64,000 nt of DNA from DATBVX01 sp963724625 (GTDB lineage Bacteria; Pseudomonadota; Gammaproteobacteria; Steroidobacterales; Steroidobacteraceae), in assembly GCA_963724625.1 (NCBI GenBank), contig CAVRVO010000005.1, positions 1 through 64,000 on the forward strand, written 5' to 3'. A program made the translations under genes and the position numbers. Positions 1 to 9,580 of the stretch are shown in pieces. Position 1 is the stretch's first letter. Every line of letters begins with the position of its first letter. The notes below the pieces were generated by a model. That model did not search any database, was not told the DNA's origin, and saw nothing but the letters and a program-made list of their open reading frames with translations.

Positions 1-559
1 ACATTGTCGTCGGGTGTGGCAGGCCGATCGTCGCCCCCGCTTTCGCGCCGGATTTCGGCGAAGAGCCGGAGGTGGTCGGGTTGTACGTCATCGGACCAGA
101 CGGCTGCCCCAGACGGCTTGGATTCGCGATCGGCAACGAGTTCTCCGATCACGTCACCGAGCGTCGCAACTACTTGTATCTGGCTCATTCCAAGCTGCGC
201 CAGTGCGGCGTCGGCCCGGAGCTGCGCACCGGGCCGCTTCCCGCGCATCTCGAAGGTCGCAGCCGCATTCGTCGCGGCGCAACCTTACTGTGGGAGAAAC
301 CATTCCTGACGGGTGAGGAGAACATGTGTCACTCGCTCGCCAATCTCGAATTTCATCATTTCAAATACGCCGCCCACCGGGTCGCCGGCGACGTGCATCT
401 GCATTTCTTCGGCACGGCGACGCTTAGCTTTGCGGATGGCATTCGCGTCAGTCGGGCGACCAGTTCGAGATCGAGCTGCCAGCACTCGGGGCGCCGCTCG
501 TCAATCCACTCGTCGTCACTGCTGATGGTTTCGCGCCCGGCGATGTAGGGGCACTCTGA
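1..559 (+). CDS. GguC/AraD1-type sugar-acid dehydratase, 3' part (frameshifted)
   Basis: The fragment reads in frame from base 3 (IVVGCGRPIVAPAF) and continues through SLANLEFHHF and GDVHLHFFGTATLSFADG. These resemble the C-terminal half of the FAH-superfamily AraD1/GguC proteins, which dehydrate 2-keto-3-deoxy pentonates such as L-KDA and often sit beside sugar ABC transporters. Near base 453 the frame breaks. Restoring one C gives SPGDQFEIELPALG and a normal end at the TGA at 557-559, which overlaps the next gene's ATG. The start lies outside the window. Function is inferred from family and neighbours, which are a furanose-type transporter and hemicellulases. Confidence 0.72.
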
Positions 560-1540
560 TGAAGAAAACCATGGCTGCGCTCATCGCTCCGGTCGCGCTC
601 GCCTGTTGCGTGTTCCTGGATGGCTGCCAGAAGAACGAAGGATCCAGCCGAGCCACGCACGAAGTGGTTCTGGGATTCAGCCAGATCGGCGCCGAGAGCG
701 AGTGGCGAACGGCGAATACCAACTCGATCCGCAGCGCGGCGGCTGATGCCGGCATCCGTCTGAAATTCTCCGATGCCCAGCAGAAGCAGGAAAACCAGAT
801 CAAGGCGCTGCGCTCGACCTCATCACACAGCGCCTGGACGTCATTGCGTTTTCGCCAGTCGTTGAAACCGGATGGGAGACCGTGCTGCGCGAGGCCAAGG
901 CCGCCGGTATTCCGGTGATCATCACGGACCGTGCCGTCGATGTACCCGACGAGTCGCTCTACGTGACATTGATCGGCTCGGACTTCGTCGAGGAAGGCCG
1001 CAAAGCCGGGTCGCTGGCTGCTCGACAACACGACGGACCGCAAGGGCGATATCAATATCGTCGAGCTGCAAGGAACGGTGGGCTCCGCCCCGGCCAACGA
1101 TCGCAAACGTGGCTTTCGAGATCATCGCAATGGATCCGCGCTACAAAATCATTCGCTCGCAAACCGGCGACTTCACGCGGGCGCGCGGCAAGGAAGTGAT
1201 GGAGGCGTTCCTGAAAGCGGAGGGCAAGCGGATCGATGTGCTCTACGCGCACAACGACGATATGGCGATAGGGGCGATCCAGGCCATCGAGGAAGCGGGG
1301 CTGAAGCCAGGCCAGGACATCCTGATCATCTCCGTAGACGGCGTGAAAGGCGCCTTCGAGGCTATGATGGCTGGAAAGCTCAACGTCACGGTGGAATGCA
1401 ACCCGCTCCTCGGGCCGCAACTCATGGCCGCTGTGAAAGATGTCGTCGCAGGCAGGCCGCTACCCCGCCGCATCGTCACCGAAGAATCCATTTTCCCGAT
1501 GGAGACGGCGCGGGACGTATTTCCGACACGCAAGTACTAG
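559..1540 (+). pseudogene. ytfQ: YtfQ-like sugar ABC transporter substrate-binding protein, three frameshifts
   Basis: Periplasmic binding protein for a furanose-type sugar. The N-terminus is a signal or lipoprotein leader ending near DGCQ. Collinear matches to YtfQ follow: VVLGFSQIGAESEWR, QQKQENQIKALRS, GIPVIITDRAVDV, INIVELQGTVG, SQTGDFTRARGKEVMEAF and LYAHNDDMAIGAIQAIEEAG. The pieces lie in successive frames, with breaks near 816 (GG read as G is enough), 1014 and 1110. Together they cover the whole length to the TAG at 1538-1540, so the gene is full length but not translatable as given. The start ATG overlaps the upstream stop (TGATG), indicating one operon with the dehydratase and the ABC genes. 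Confidence 0.82.
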
Positions 1541-1550
1541 GGGGCGCCCA

Positions 1551-3080
1551 GTGGCGGGTGATGAGCACGATGACTGCGTTCTGCGGGCCCGCGGTATCCA
1601 TCGCGCATTTCCGGGTGTGCGGGCATTGGATGACGTGAGCCTGTGCCTGCGTTCCGGCGAAATCCACGCACTGATGGGCCAGAACGGGGCCCGGCGAATT
1701 CGACACTGATCAAGGTGCTGACGGGTGTCTGCGCGGCGGACTCCGGCTCGATCGAGCTCGACGGGCAGATTATTCATCCCTCTCACCGTTACACGCACAG
1801 CAACTGGGCATCAGCACTGTGTTCCAGGAAGTCAATCTCTGCCCGAATCTCACCGTTGCCGAAAATATTTTTGCGGGTCGCTATCCGCGCCAACCATGGT
1901 GGCGCGGTGGAGGCATCGACTGGACGGCGGTCGATCGAGAAGCGAGACGGCTGCTCGGCGCCATGCAACTCGACATCGATGTGACGCGACTCCTGTCCGC
2001 ATACCCTGTCGCGGTCCAGCAGATGGTGGCGATTGCGCGGGCAACGGCTGTCGCCGCACGCGTGCTCATTCTGGATGAACCGACGTCGAGTCTCGATGCG
2101 GACGAAGTCAAACAGCTCTTTGCGCTGCTGAAGCGCCTGCGTGGGCAGGGAATGGCGATCCTGTTCATTACCCACTTTCTCGATCAGGTGTATGCGATCG
2201 CCGATCGCATTACCGTGCTGCGTAATGGCCGCTTCGTGGGCGAATATCGGGCGGGTGAGCTGAATCGCCCGGCGTTGATCGTGGCGATGGTCGGTCGGGA
2301 AATCGCCTCTGCAAGCGATCGGATCATTACACGCGAACCGGCAGCGAACGCACCAGGCCAGCCGGTCTTGCGAGAAGCCCGCGCGATCAGTCGCAAGGGG
2401 CAAGTTCACCCGACGGACATCGAGTTCAGACAAGGTGAGATCGTGGAGTCGCGGGCCTCCTGGGCTCGGGACGCACGGAGCTTGCGCGCTTGCTTTTCGC
2501 CCTGGATCCGTTGGACGGCGGCGAGATAAGGGTGAATGCTCAGCTCGTGTCGCTGCGCGGTCCAGCGGATGCTGTCGCCAGAGGGCTCGCCCTTTGTCCC
2601 GAGGAGCGCAAGACCGAAGGACTCATTCCCGATCTCTCCGTCCGGGAGAACATTACGTTGGCACTACAGGCCCGCGCGGGTTTCGTGCCTTACCTTTCAT
2701 CAACACAGCAGAAAGCGCTGGCCGAGCGTTTCGTCGCTGCCCTCGGAATCAGGACGGCGGACATCGAGACACCCGTCGGACAGCTGTCCGGTGGCAATCA
2801 GCAGAAGGTCTTGCTTGCACGCTGGCTGGCGACGGATCCAACGCTGCTCATCCTCGACGAGCCCACGCGCGGCGTCGACGTGGCGGCGAAGGAGGAGATC
2901 ATGAATGAAATCGCAACCTTGGCTCGCGGCGGGAGGGCTGTGATGTTCATTTCTGCCGAGTTGGAAGAGGTCGTGCGTGTCTCGGATCGCGTGATCGTCA
3001 TGCGCGATCGTCGCAAGGCTGGAGAGCTCCCCCGCGGATGCGGCGAGCAGGCAGTGCTTGACTTGATTGCGCGGCAGTGA
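1551..3080 (+). pseudogene. ytfR: YtfR-like sugar ABC transporter ATPase, three frameshifts and altered Walker A
   Basis: Double ABC ATPase of the sugar-importer type. Starting at GTG 1551, eleven bases after the previous stop, it reads GIHRAFPGVRALDDVSL and GEIHALMGQNGA. The first Walker A then breaks: bases 1688-1704 read as GPANSTL where GAGKSTL is expected, so the lysine is lost and the frame changes. It resumes with IKVLTGVCAADSG, shifts near 1795 to HAQQLGISTVFQEVN, then LILDEPTSSLD. It shifts again near 2447 to VAGLLGSGRTELARLLF, followed by the second half with LSGGNQQKVLLARW and LILDEPTRGVDV. The match to YtfR is collinear over the full length. It overlaps the permease start by one base. 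Confidence 0.82.
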
Positions 3081-4153
3081 TGGGCGGCCCAGGTCTCGCA
3101 AGGTTTACCCGCGCATTCGGCCAGTGGAGCGCGGTCCACCAGCTCTTCTGGCCCGTGCTTACACTCGGGCTGTTAGTCGCGATCAGCGTCATCGTTCAGC
3201 CGGGCTTTCTCCGCCTCGACTGGGTGAATGGCCATCTGCAAGGCAATCTCATCGATGTGCTGAATCGCGCCGCTCCACTGATACTCCTCTCGATCGGCAT
3301 GACGCTGGTCATCGCGATCCGTGGGCTGGATATCTCAGTTGGCGCGGTCGTCGCTATTTCTGCCGCGGTGGCCGCGCTCCTGATCGGCGGCTCGATCGAT
3401 GCCGCTGCCGGCCAGCCGAGCCGTTTCCCACTCGGTGTCGCGATCAGCGGGGCGCTGGCGGTCGCGATGCTGTGTGGACTCTGGAACGGGCTGCTGGTCG
3501 TCAAGGCTGGCATGCAACCAATCGTTGCGACGCTCATCCTGATGGTGGCCGGTCGCGGGATCGCGCAGCTCATTACCGATGGGCAGATACTCACCATCTA
3601 CTACTCGCCATACTACTTTCTCGGGAACGGTTACCTCGCGGGGCTGCCGTTCGCGTTGATTGTTGCCGTGCTGGTCGCTCTCGCGGTGCACCTCCTGCTC
3701 ACGAGGACGGCCATGGGGCTGTTCATTCGCAGCATCGGCATCAATCCTGTAGCGGCGCACGTGGCAGGAGTCCGTTCGCGGCTGATAACTGTATGCCTGT
3801 ACGTCTTCTGCAGTTTCACGGCAGGCGTAGCGGGACTGATCATCAGTTCCAACGTGAAGAGCGCCGACGGCAACAACGCGGGCCAGCTGATGGAGTTGGA
3901 TGCAATTCTGGCGGTTGCTCTCGGCGGAACGGCACTGGCTGGCGGACGCTTCAGCCTCGCCGGTTCGATCATCGGGGCACTGATCCTGCAAACGCTGACG
4001 TCGATGATCTATTCGAGCGGCGTGCCGCCCGAAGTGAACATGGTAGTCAAGGCGGTGCTGGTATTCGCGGTCATGCTGCTGCAGTCGGCGGAGTTTCGTC
4101 GCACGGTTTCACGTGGTGCCTTCGAACATAGCGCCACGGGGAAGGGACGTTGA
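3080..4153 (+). CDS. ytfT: YtfT-like sugar ABC transporter permease
   Basis: Inner-membrane permease of the ribose/galactofuranose ABC family (BPD_transp_2), about 357 residues with roughly nine hydrophobic segments. The family signature around LSIGMTLVIAIRGLDISVG is present, as is the C-terminal ILAVALGGTALAGG loop. ATG 3080 overlaps the ATPase TGA; a GTG at 3077 is an alternative start. Its own stop overlaps the next start (TTGA). Unlike the two genes before it, the frame is intact. By family it forms one half of the membrane channel with the following gene. Confidence 0.9.
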   Translation: MGGPGLARFTRAFGQWSAVHQLFWPVLTLGLLVAISVIVQPGFLRLDWVNGHLQGNLIDVLNRAAPLILLSIGMTLVIAIRGLDISVGAVVAISAAVAALLIGGSIDAAAGQPSRFPLGVAISGALAVAMLCGLWNGLLVVKAGMQPIVATLILMVAGRGIAQLITDGQILTIYYSPYYFLGNGYLAGLPFALIVAVLVALAVHLLLTRTAMGLFIRSIGINPVAAHVAGVRSRLITVCLYVFCSFTAGVAGLIISSNVKSADGNNAGQLMELDAILAVALGGTALAGGRFSLAGSIIGALILQTLTSMIYSSGVPPEVNMVVKAVLVFAVMLLQSAEFRRTVSRGAFEHSATGKGR

Positions 4154-5112
4154 GACGTATCGATCCTCGTTTCGTGCCGCTCGCGGTGACGATCTCTTTG
4201 TTCATCGCCATGGCCGGAGCCGGCTCCGTGTTGTACGACGGGTTCTTCGCGCCTCAGGTCTTTCTGAATCTGCTGATCGACAATGCATTCCTCTGCATTG
4301 TCGCCGTTGGCATGACGTTCGTGATCCTGACCGGCGGTATCGACCTCTCTGTAGGAGCCCTCGTCGCCCTGACAACACTGCTTTCAGCGCAACTGGTCGA
4401 GCGAATTGGTGTGAGCCCGTGGCTGGTGTTTCCTCTGGTGCTGGTGGTCGGCGCCCTGTTCGGAATGACGCAAGGTTATCTCGTGCAGAGGTTCCGCCTG
4501 CAGCCCTTCATCGTGACGCTCGCCGGAATGTTTCTGGCCCGTGGCCTCTGCTACATCGTCAGCACGGAATCGATCAGGATCTCCCATCCCGTATACAGTG
4601 CGATCGCACAGGCCCGTGTGCCCCTGGGAACTCGCGCCTCGCTCTCCGTGAGCGCAGTAATCGCCATCGTTGTCGTGCTGGCGGGTATGTGGGTCGCACA
4701 CCTGACGCAGTTTGGTCGCACTGTTTACGCCATCGGAGGCAGCGAGTCGTCGGCGCGCCTGATGGGATTGCCTGTGGACGCCACCGTCGTTCGCGTTTAC
4801 ATGCTCAGTGGATTCTGTGCCGCTCTCGGCGGCGTCGCAGTAACGTTTTACATGCAGTCCGGCTATAGCCAGCACGCCGTGGGTCTGGAGCTCGACGCAA
4901 TCGCAGCAGTGGTTATCGGTGGGACGCTGCTCCGCGGCGGCGTTGGTTATGTACTGGGGACGCTCTTCGGTGTGCTGATTCTCGGCACGATTCAGATATT
5001 GATCACGTTCGAAGGCACGCTGAGCTCCTGGTGGACGCGGATCGTCGTGGGCACGTTGCTGTTCGCGTTCTGCATCTTGCAGCGGCTCTTCGAAGCACGG
5101 CGTCCGGTCTGA
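4150..5112 (+). CDS. yjfF: YjfF-like sugar ABC transporter permease
   Basis: Second permease of the furanose-type ABC importer, 320 residues and very hydrophobic. The conserved GMTFVILTGGIDLSVGALVAL segment is near residues 57-77 and IAAVVIGGTLLRGGVG is near the C-terminus. The start is a TTG whose last two bases form the first two of the previous stop, a typical coupled arrangement. The order binding protein, ATPase, permease, permease matches ytfQ-ytfR-ytfT-yjfF. Substrate is inferred; L-arabinofuranose or galactofuranose released by the neighbouring hydrolases would fit. Confidence 0.9.
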   Translation: MRRIDPRFVPLAVTISLFIAMAGAGSVLYDGFFAPQVFLNLLIDNAFLCIVAVGMTFVILTGGIDLSVGALVALTTLLSAQLVERIGVSPWLVFPLVLVVGALFGMTQGYLVQRFRLQPFIVTLAGMFLARGLCYIVSTESIRISHPVYSAIAQARVPLGTRASLSVSAVIAIVVVLAGMWVAHLTQFGRTVYAIGGSESSARLMGLPVDATVVRVYMLSGFCAALGGVAVTFYMQSGYSQHAVGLELDAIAAVVIGGTLLRGGVGYVLGTLFGVLILGTIQILITFEGTLSSWWTRIVVGTLLFAFCILQRLFEARRPV

Positions 5113-5139
5113 ACTCCTATTGAACGCAACGGGGGCACT

Positions 5140-6327
5140 ATGTGGCGGTTTGCAATCTGGGCCTTGCTGGCATCGACCTCCTGCTGGGCACAGGGGGCCA
5201 ACGACTTGCAGGCTGCAACGACGAACGTCTGGGGCTCGGAATATCCCCGCGTCGACGGCGAGGGCAGGGTGCAGGTGCGCGTCAAAGCACCTGAGGCCGT
5301 CAAGGTCAAATTGAATTTCTGGAGCGGCCCGAAGGTCGACATGGTGAAACAGGCGGACGGCTTCTGGACCGTCACCACCACGCCACTCTTTCCCGGTCTC
5401 CACTACTACATGTTGATCATCGACGGCGCGGAAGTCGCCGACATTGGCAGCCAGTCATTCTTCGGCGGCAGCAAATACGCGAGCGCGGTGGAGATTCCCG
5501 AACCGGGGTCCGACTATTACTCGATCAAAGACGTGTTGCATGGCCAGGTGCGCGAGGTCTGGTACAACTCGAAGGTCACGGGAAGCTGGCGACATGCGCT
5601 GGTCTACTTGCCGCCCGGTTATGACACTGAGACCACAACTCGCTATCCGGTGCTGTATCTGCAGCATGGTGGGGGCGAGGATGAGACCGGCTGGATCAGG
5701 CAGGGCCGGGCAAATTTCATTCTGGACAATCTGGTCGCAGCCAAGCGCGCCAAACCGATGATCGTCGTGATGGCGTATGGCTACGCGCGCCGCGCGGGCC
5801 AGCCGGCGGCCGACATGACCGCGAAGCCGTTTGGCTCCGCCGACATGCTGAGGGCCATGGAGGAGATGGCCTTGGTGTTCGAGGGCGACGTCACTCAGGC
5901 GCTGATTCCGTACATCGATGCGACGTTCAGGACGCTCTCCGATCGCACACATCGCGCAATGGCCGGCCTGTCAATGGGTGGCATGCAGACCTTCCACATC
6001 ACGCTGAATCACCTGGATCTGTTCTCGTACATCGGCGGTTTCAGCGGCGCGGCGAGCTCGCTGGTCTTCGGCGACCGGAAGCTGGATCCGAAGACGGACT
6101 ACCAGGGCGTGTTTGCCGATCCGACAGCGTTCGCAAAGAAAGTTCCGGTGCTCTGGCTGGGCGTGGGCACCGAGGAACCCGAGAGAATGCGCGCTGGCCT
6201 GTTGCGACTGCATGCCGCGCTCGATGAAGCTCACATCGCGCACGTGTTCTACGAATCACCCGGCACCGATCATGAATGGCAGACCTGGCGTCGTGATCTG
6301 CAGGACTTCGTGCCGAGGCTCTTCTGA
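5140..6327 (+). CDS. CE1-type carbohydrate esterase (acetylxylan or feruloyl esterase-like), exported
   Basis: A 395-residue protein with an N-terminal signal peptide ending near CWAQG. A beta-sandwich of the CBM48/E-set type follows at about residues 30-125 (VKLNFWSGPKV, GLHYYMLIIDG). The alpha/beta-hydrolase esterase domain has LPPGYD, VLYLQHGGGEDE, the nucleophile elbow GLSMGG (Ser278) and a probable catalytic His378 in TDHEW. This layout is known from XynZ/Fae1-like enzymes that remove acetyl or feruloyl groups from xylan. It lies 27 bases after the transporter and its TGA overlaps the GH3 start, so export, de-esterification and glycoside cleavage seem co-expressed. The exact ester is not deducible. 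Confidence 0.82.
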   Translation: MWRFAIWALLASTSCWAQGANDLQAATTNVWGSEYPRVDGEGRVQVRVKAPEAVKVKLNFWSGPKVDMVKQADGFWTVTTTPLFPGLHYYMLIIDGAEVADIGSQSFFGGSKYASAVEIPEPGSDYYSIKDVLHGQVREVWYNSKVTGSWRHALVYLPPGYDTETTTRYPVLYLQHGGGEDETGWIRQGRANFILDNLVAAKRAKPMIVVMAYGYARRAGQPAADMTAKPFGSADMLRAMEEMALVFEGDVTQALIPYIDATFRTLSDRTHRAMAGLSMGGMQTFHITLNHLDLFSYIGGFSGAASSLVFGDRKLDPKTDYQGVFADPTAFAKKVPVLWLGVGTEEPERMRAGLLRLHAALDEAHIAHVFYESPGTDHEWQTWRRDLQDFVPRLF

Positions 6328-8843
6328 TGCGAGTCGTTCTGTCAGCAGGGTTGATTTGCGTGGCGGCCCTCGCCACCGCGGCGGAGCCGATCTCGCGGGC
6401 CAAGGCGGACAAGCAAGCGACCGCGCTGGTTGCGCAGCTGACTCTCCAGGAAAAGGTGGATCAGTTGCTCAACACCGCGCCGGCCATTCCGCGGCTGGGC
6501 ATTCCCGCTTACAACTGGTGGACCGAATCTCTGCACGGTGCCATCGGCGAAGTACCAACCACAAACTTCCCCGAACCGATTGGCCTTGCGGCGACCTTCG
6601 ATGAGTCGCTGCTGCACGAGGTTGCCGGCGCCATCAGCATCGAAGTCCGCGCGTTGCATGACCGCGGGCGCAAGACGGGTCGCCTCGGGTTTATCGGCAC
6701 TGGACTCGACACCTGGTCGCCGAACATCAACATCTTCCGCGACCCGCGGTGGGGGCGCGGACAGGAGACGTACGGAGAAGACCCGTTCCTGACATCGCGG
6801 TTAGCGGTCGCCTACGTGCGCGGAATGCAGGGACCGGATCCGGAGCACCCGAACGTCACTGCCTCTCCCAAACACTTCGCGGTGCACAGCGGTCCAGAGT
6901 CCACGCGTCATGAGGCGAACGTCTACGTGACGCCACACGATCTCGAGGACACGTATCTGCCAGCATTCCGCGCGGCCATCGTCGAAGGGCGAGCCGGCTC
7001 GATCATGTGTGCCTACAACCGCGTGAACGGGCAGCCCGCGTGCGCCAGCGACCTGCTATTGAAGGAGCGACTGCGAGGTGCATGGCAGTTCGATGGCTAT
7101 GTCGTTTCGGACTGCGATGCCGTCGCCGACATCAGCCGGAACCACAAGTACGCGCCAGATCCGGCAGCCGCCGTAGCGGCCGCGCTCAGAACCGGCGTGG
7201 ACAACGAGTGCAACACCGCGACCCTTCGGAACGAACGCGGTCTCGGCAACCGATATCAGGAAGCCTACGAGCGCGGGCTGATCGGCATGGAGGACATCGA
7301 CCGGGCGCTGATCCGGCTGTTCTCGGCCCGGTATCGAAACGGCGACCTGCCTTCGAGCGTCCCTGTCGATCCGCAGGCGAACTTGCCATCGAGCCTCACG
7401 AGTCCGCAGCACGATGCGCTCGCATTGAAGGCCGCCGAGCGTAGTCTCGTGCTGCTCAAGAATGATGGCGTGCTGCCGTTGAACGGCGTGAAGCGCATCG
7501 CAGTCATCGGGCCGCACGCAGACTCGACACGGGTGCTCCGCGGGAATTACTCCTCGTCGCAATCGAGCCCGCCTGTCTCGATAGTGGAGGCCCTCCATCG
7601 AGTGCTGCCGAGCGTCATCGTGACGCATGTGCCGTGGTCGCCGTCCGCCACGGATGGTGATCCCGTACCCACATTGTCGTTGCGCGGGCCCGACGGGAAA
7701 CCGGGGCTCCGCTCCGAGGACACGGGCGATGCGAAGAATCGAGTGATCTGGACGGGTTTTCTGGTCCCGCCTGCGACGGGAACGTATCGCCTCGGCGTCG
7801 TCGGCCCGGAAAGCGAGCTCATGTTCGACGGCAAGACGCTGGTGGAGCCCGGCCCGCGTCCCGCAGCCGACCTCCCGGAGTTCGCGCTGGTCACGCTCGA
7901 GAAGGGGCGCCGCTACCCGATTCGCATCACCAACGAAGTGCGCTTCGGTTCGCGCAGCCCCGGATTGTTCTGGAAACGCGTCTCCCTGCAGGCGGAAAGG
8001 GATCTCTCGGCTGCTGCCGCGAGTGCCGATCTCATCGTCGCCGCCGTCGGACTCACGTCGGACCTCGAAGGCGAGGAGATGAAGATCGAAATCGAGGGGT
8101 TTTCCGGCGGAGACAAGACCTCGCTCGACCTGCCGGCGGATCAACGCAAGCTCCTGGAAGAGGCTAGGGCAACTGGAAAGCCTTTGGTCGTGGTGGCGTT
8201 GAATGGCAGCACAATCGACTTGTCGTGGGCCAAGGAAAACGCGGCCGCGATCGTTGAAGCGTGGTATCCCGGTCAGGCTGGAGGATTGGCCATCGCGAAC
8301 GTCATCTCAGGGAAGGTGAATCCCGCCGGGCGCTTGCCGCTCACTTTCTATCGAAGCGTTGCCGATCTGCCGCCATTCAGTGACTACTCCATGAAGGGGC
8401 GAACGTATCGCTACTTCTCCGGCACACCAGTCTATCCATTCGGGTTTGGCCTCAGCTACTCGAGCTTCGAATATGCGCCGCTCAGGATCGAAGCAATCGG
8501 CGCGAGCATGGAGCACGGACTGCGGGTCACCACCACAGTGACGAACACGAGCAGACGGGCGGGCGAGGAAGTCGCTCAACTCTATCTGGAGCCGCCGCAA
8601 TTCGAAGCCGCGCCGCGAATGGCGCTGCGTGGCTTCCAGCGCTTCAGCTTGCAGGCCGGCGAGCGCAAGATGCTTACTCTCGAGCTCTCACCGCGTGATC
8701 TCAGCTTCGTCAGTCGCGATGGCGTGAGAGAGGTCATGACTGGGAAATATCGTGTCAGCGTAGGTTCCGGGCAGCCGGGTACGGGCGTCGCAGCGCAGTC
8801 GGCTGCATTCTCGATCTCGCGCCAGGTTCCGATTCCGGAATAG
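6327..8843 (+). CDS. Exported GH3 glycoside hydrolase with PA14-like insert (beta-xylosidase/glucosidase type)
   Basis: An 838-residue enzyme with a signal peptide (ALATAAEP). The GH3 N-terminal barrel shows WWTESLHG, SPNINIFRDPRWGRGQE, KHFAVHSGPE and the nucleophile site VVSDCDA (Asp262). The second domain (SLVLLKNDGVLPL) is interrupted by a PA14-like segment around residues 470-550 (WTGFLVPPATGTYRLGVVG). It ends with GFSGGDKTSLDLP, YPGQAGG and a fibronectin-III-like C-terminal domain (YPFGFGLSYSSFEY). Bacterial beta-xylosidases and arabinosidases commonly have this form. ATG 6327 overlaps the esterase TGA. Substrate preference cannot be read from the sequence. Confidence 0.9.
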   Translation: MRVVLSAGLICVAALATAAEPISRAKADKQATALVAQLTLQEKVDQLLNTAPAIPRLGIPAYNWWTESLHGAIGEVPTTNFPEPIGLAATFDESLLHEVAGAISIEVRALHDRGRKTGRLGFIGTGLDTWSPNINIFRDPRWGRGQETYGEDPFLTSRLAVAYVRGMQGPDPEHPNVTASPKHFAVHSGPESTRHEANVYVTPHDLEDTYLPAFRAAIVEGRAGSIMCAYNRVNGQPACASDLLLKERLRGAWQFDGYVVSDCDAVADISRNHKYAPDPAAAVAAALRTGVDNECNTATLRNERGLGNRYQEAYERGLIGMEDIDRALIRLFSARYRNGDLPSSVPVDPQANLPSSLTSPQHDALALKAAERSLVLLKNDGVLPLNGVKRIAVIGPHADSTRVLRGNYSSSQSSPPVSIVEALHRVLPSVIVTHVPWSPSATDGDPVPTLSLRGPDGKPGLRSEDTGDAKNRVIWTGFLVPPATGTYRLGVVGPESELMFDGKTLVEPGPRPAADLPEFALVTLEKGRRYPIRITNEVRFGSRSPGLFWKRVSLQAERDLSAAAASADLIVAAVGLTSDLEGEEMKIEIEGFSGGDKTSLDLPADQRKLLEEARATGKPLVVVALNGSTIDLSWAKENAAAIVEAWYPGQAGGLAIANVISGKVNPAGRLPLTFYRSVADLPPFSDYSMKGRTYRYFSGTPVYPFGFGLSYSSFEYAPLRIEAIGASMEHGLRVTTTVTNTSRRAGEEVAQLYLEPPQFEAAPRMALRGFQRFSLQAGERKMLTLELSPRDLSFVSRDGVREVMTGKYRVSVGSGQPGTGVAAQSAAFSISRQVPIPE

Positions 8844-9168
8844 ATTGGATTACGTCACCTCGGCAAACGGCAAATTAGCAGCGAGGTCGGCAGCTCTGGG
8901 AATTCAGGCTCTGGGTTTGCGCTAGTCAAGAGGCAGACCAATATCGTCAACAACAGCAAGGGTGCTCTCGTTGCCAATGAAGCCTTTCCCGACACAGTCC
9001 TGCCGGGAACAAACCCGCCGTGTCCGCAATCGGTGCTCGGCCAGGCGCAGGGCGAAGGTGAGGGCAGCATCACCGAAGGCAATGCGATGCTGCAACTTAC
9101 CTCGGGATGCGGCAGCTACAAGAATGGAAGTCGGGGTATGTTCGTCTGGGGCGTTGGACTTGCGCTAA
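8844..9168 (+). other. Open but unrecognised stretch directly after the GH3 stop
   Basis: After the GH3 TAG the same frame stays open for 480 bases, to 9323, with no good start codon or ribosome-binding site. The part to about 9168 reads like protein: NSKGALVANEAFPD, GTNPPCPQSVLGQ and LTSGCGSYKNGS, with two cysteines and many Gly/Asn. I do not recognise the family. After 9169 the other forward frame carries halogenase sequence, so this frame is not coding there. It may be a decayed gene fragment. A search with the translated 8844-9170 segment would decide. Confidence 0.35.
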
Positions 9169-9474
9169 ATGAGGCAGCGCTTCCGGCAAGAGCACCAGCC
9201 CGACTCGCTCGCGCAACGAATTGCGCTCTTCAAGGATTACGCGCACGCCTAGCAGGCAGACGGAGAGCTTTTCAGGGTGGATTCATGGACCCAGGTGATG
9301 TTCGGCCAGGGCATCATGCCTGAGCACTACCACCAGTCGACACGGGCAATGAAGGAAAAAGACCTCACCCAGTTCTTGAGCACTCTGCGCACGAACATCA
9401 GTCAGACCGTAGCCCGACTTCCGAGTCATCAAGAATTTGTGAATCAGTACTGTAAAGCGAGCCGGATTTCATAG
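9169..9474 (+). pseudogene. C-terminal relic of a flavin-dependent tryptophan halogenase family protein
   Basis: One frame reads RQEHQPDSLAQRIALFKDY, then an in-frame TAG at 9250-9252, then DGELFRVDSWTQVMFGQG, MPEHYHQSTRAM and RLPSHQEFVNQYC. This is the characteristic end of PrnA-type tryptophan halogenases (SW..V..GQG..P..YH and the closing P.H..F...YC). The FAD-binding N-terminal 400 or so residues are absent from the window, so only about 100 codons remain and they are interrupted. Such halogenases are frequent neighbours of TonB receptors and glycosidases in Caulobacter- and Xanthomonas-like genomes, so this is probably a remnant of a fuller utilisation locus. Confidence 0.75.
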
Positions 9475-9580
9475 ATTGCTGGTTGGCCGGGTGCCGTCCT
9501 GTGAAGCGCTTTCACATCCTCTTCCGCCGATCTGTTACTCTACGTCCCCGTTCCATTTTCCATAATCGAAGCGCAAGCAA

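Noticed and set aside
450..2450. Programmed frameshifting as explanation of the frame breaks
   Set aside because: Breaks occur in both directions, lack slippery heptamers, and affect several unrelated genes.
4384..5403. Minus-strand reading frame of 339 codons
   Set aside because: Antisense to the YjfF-like permease and the esterase start; no recognisable motif.
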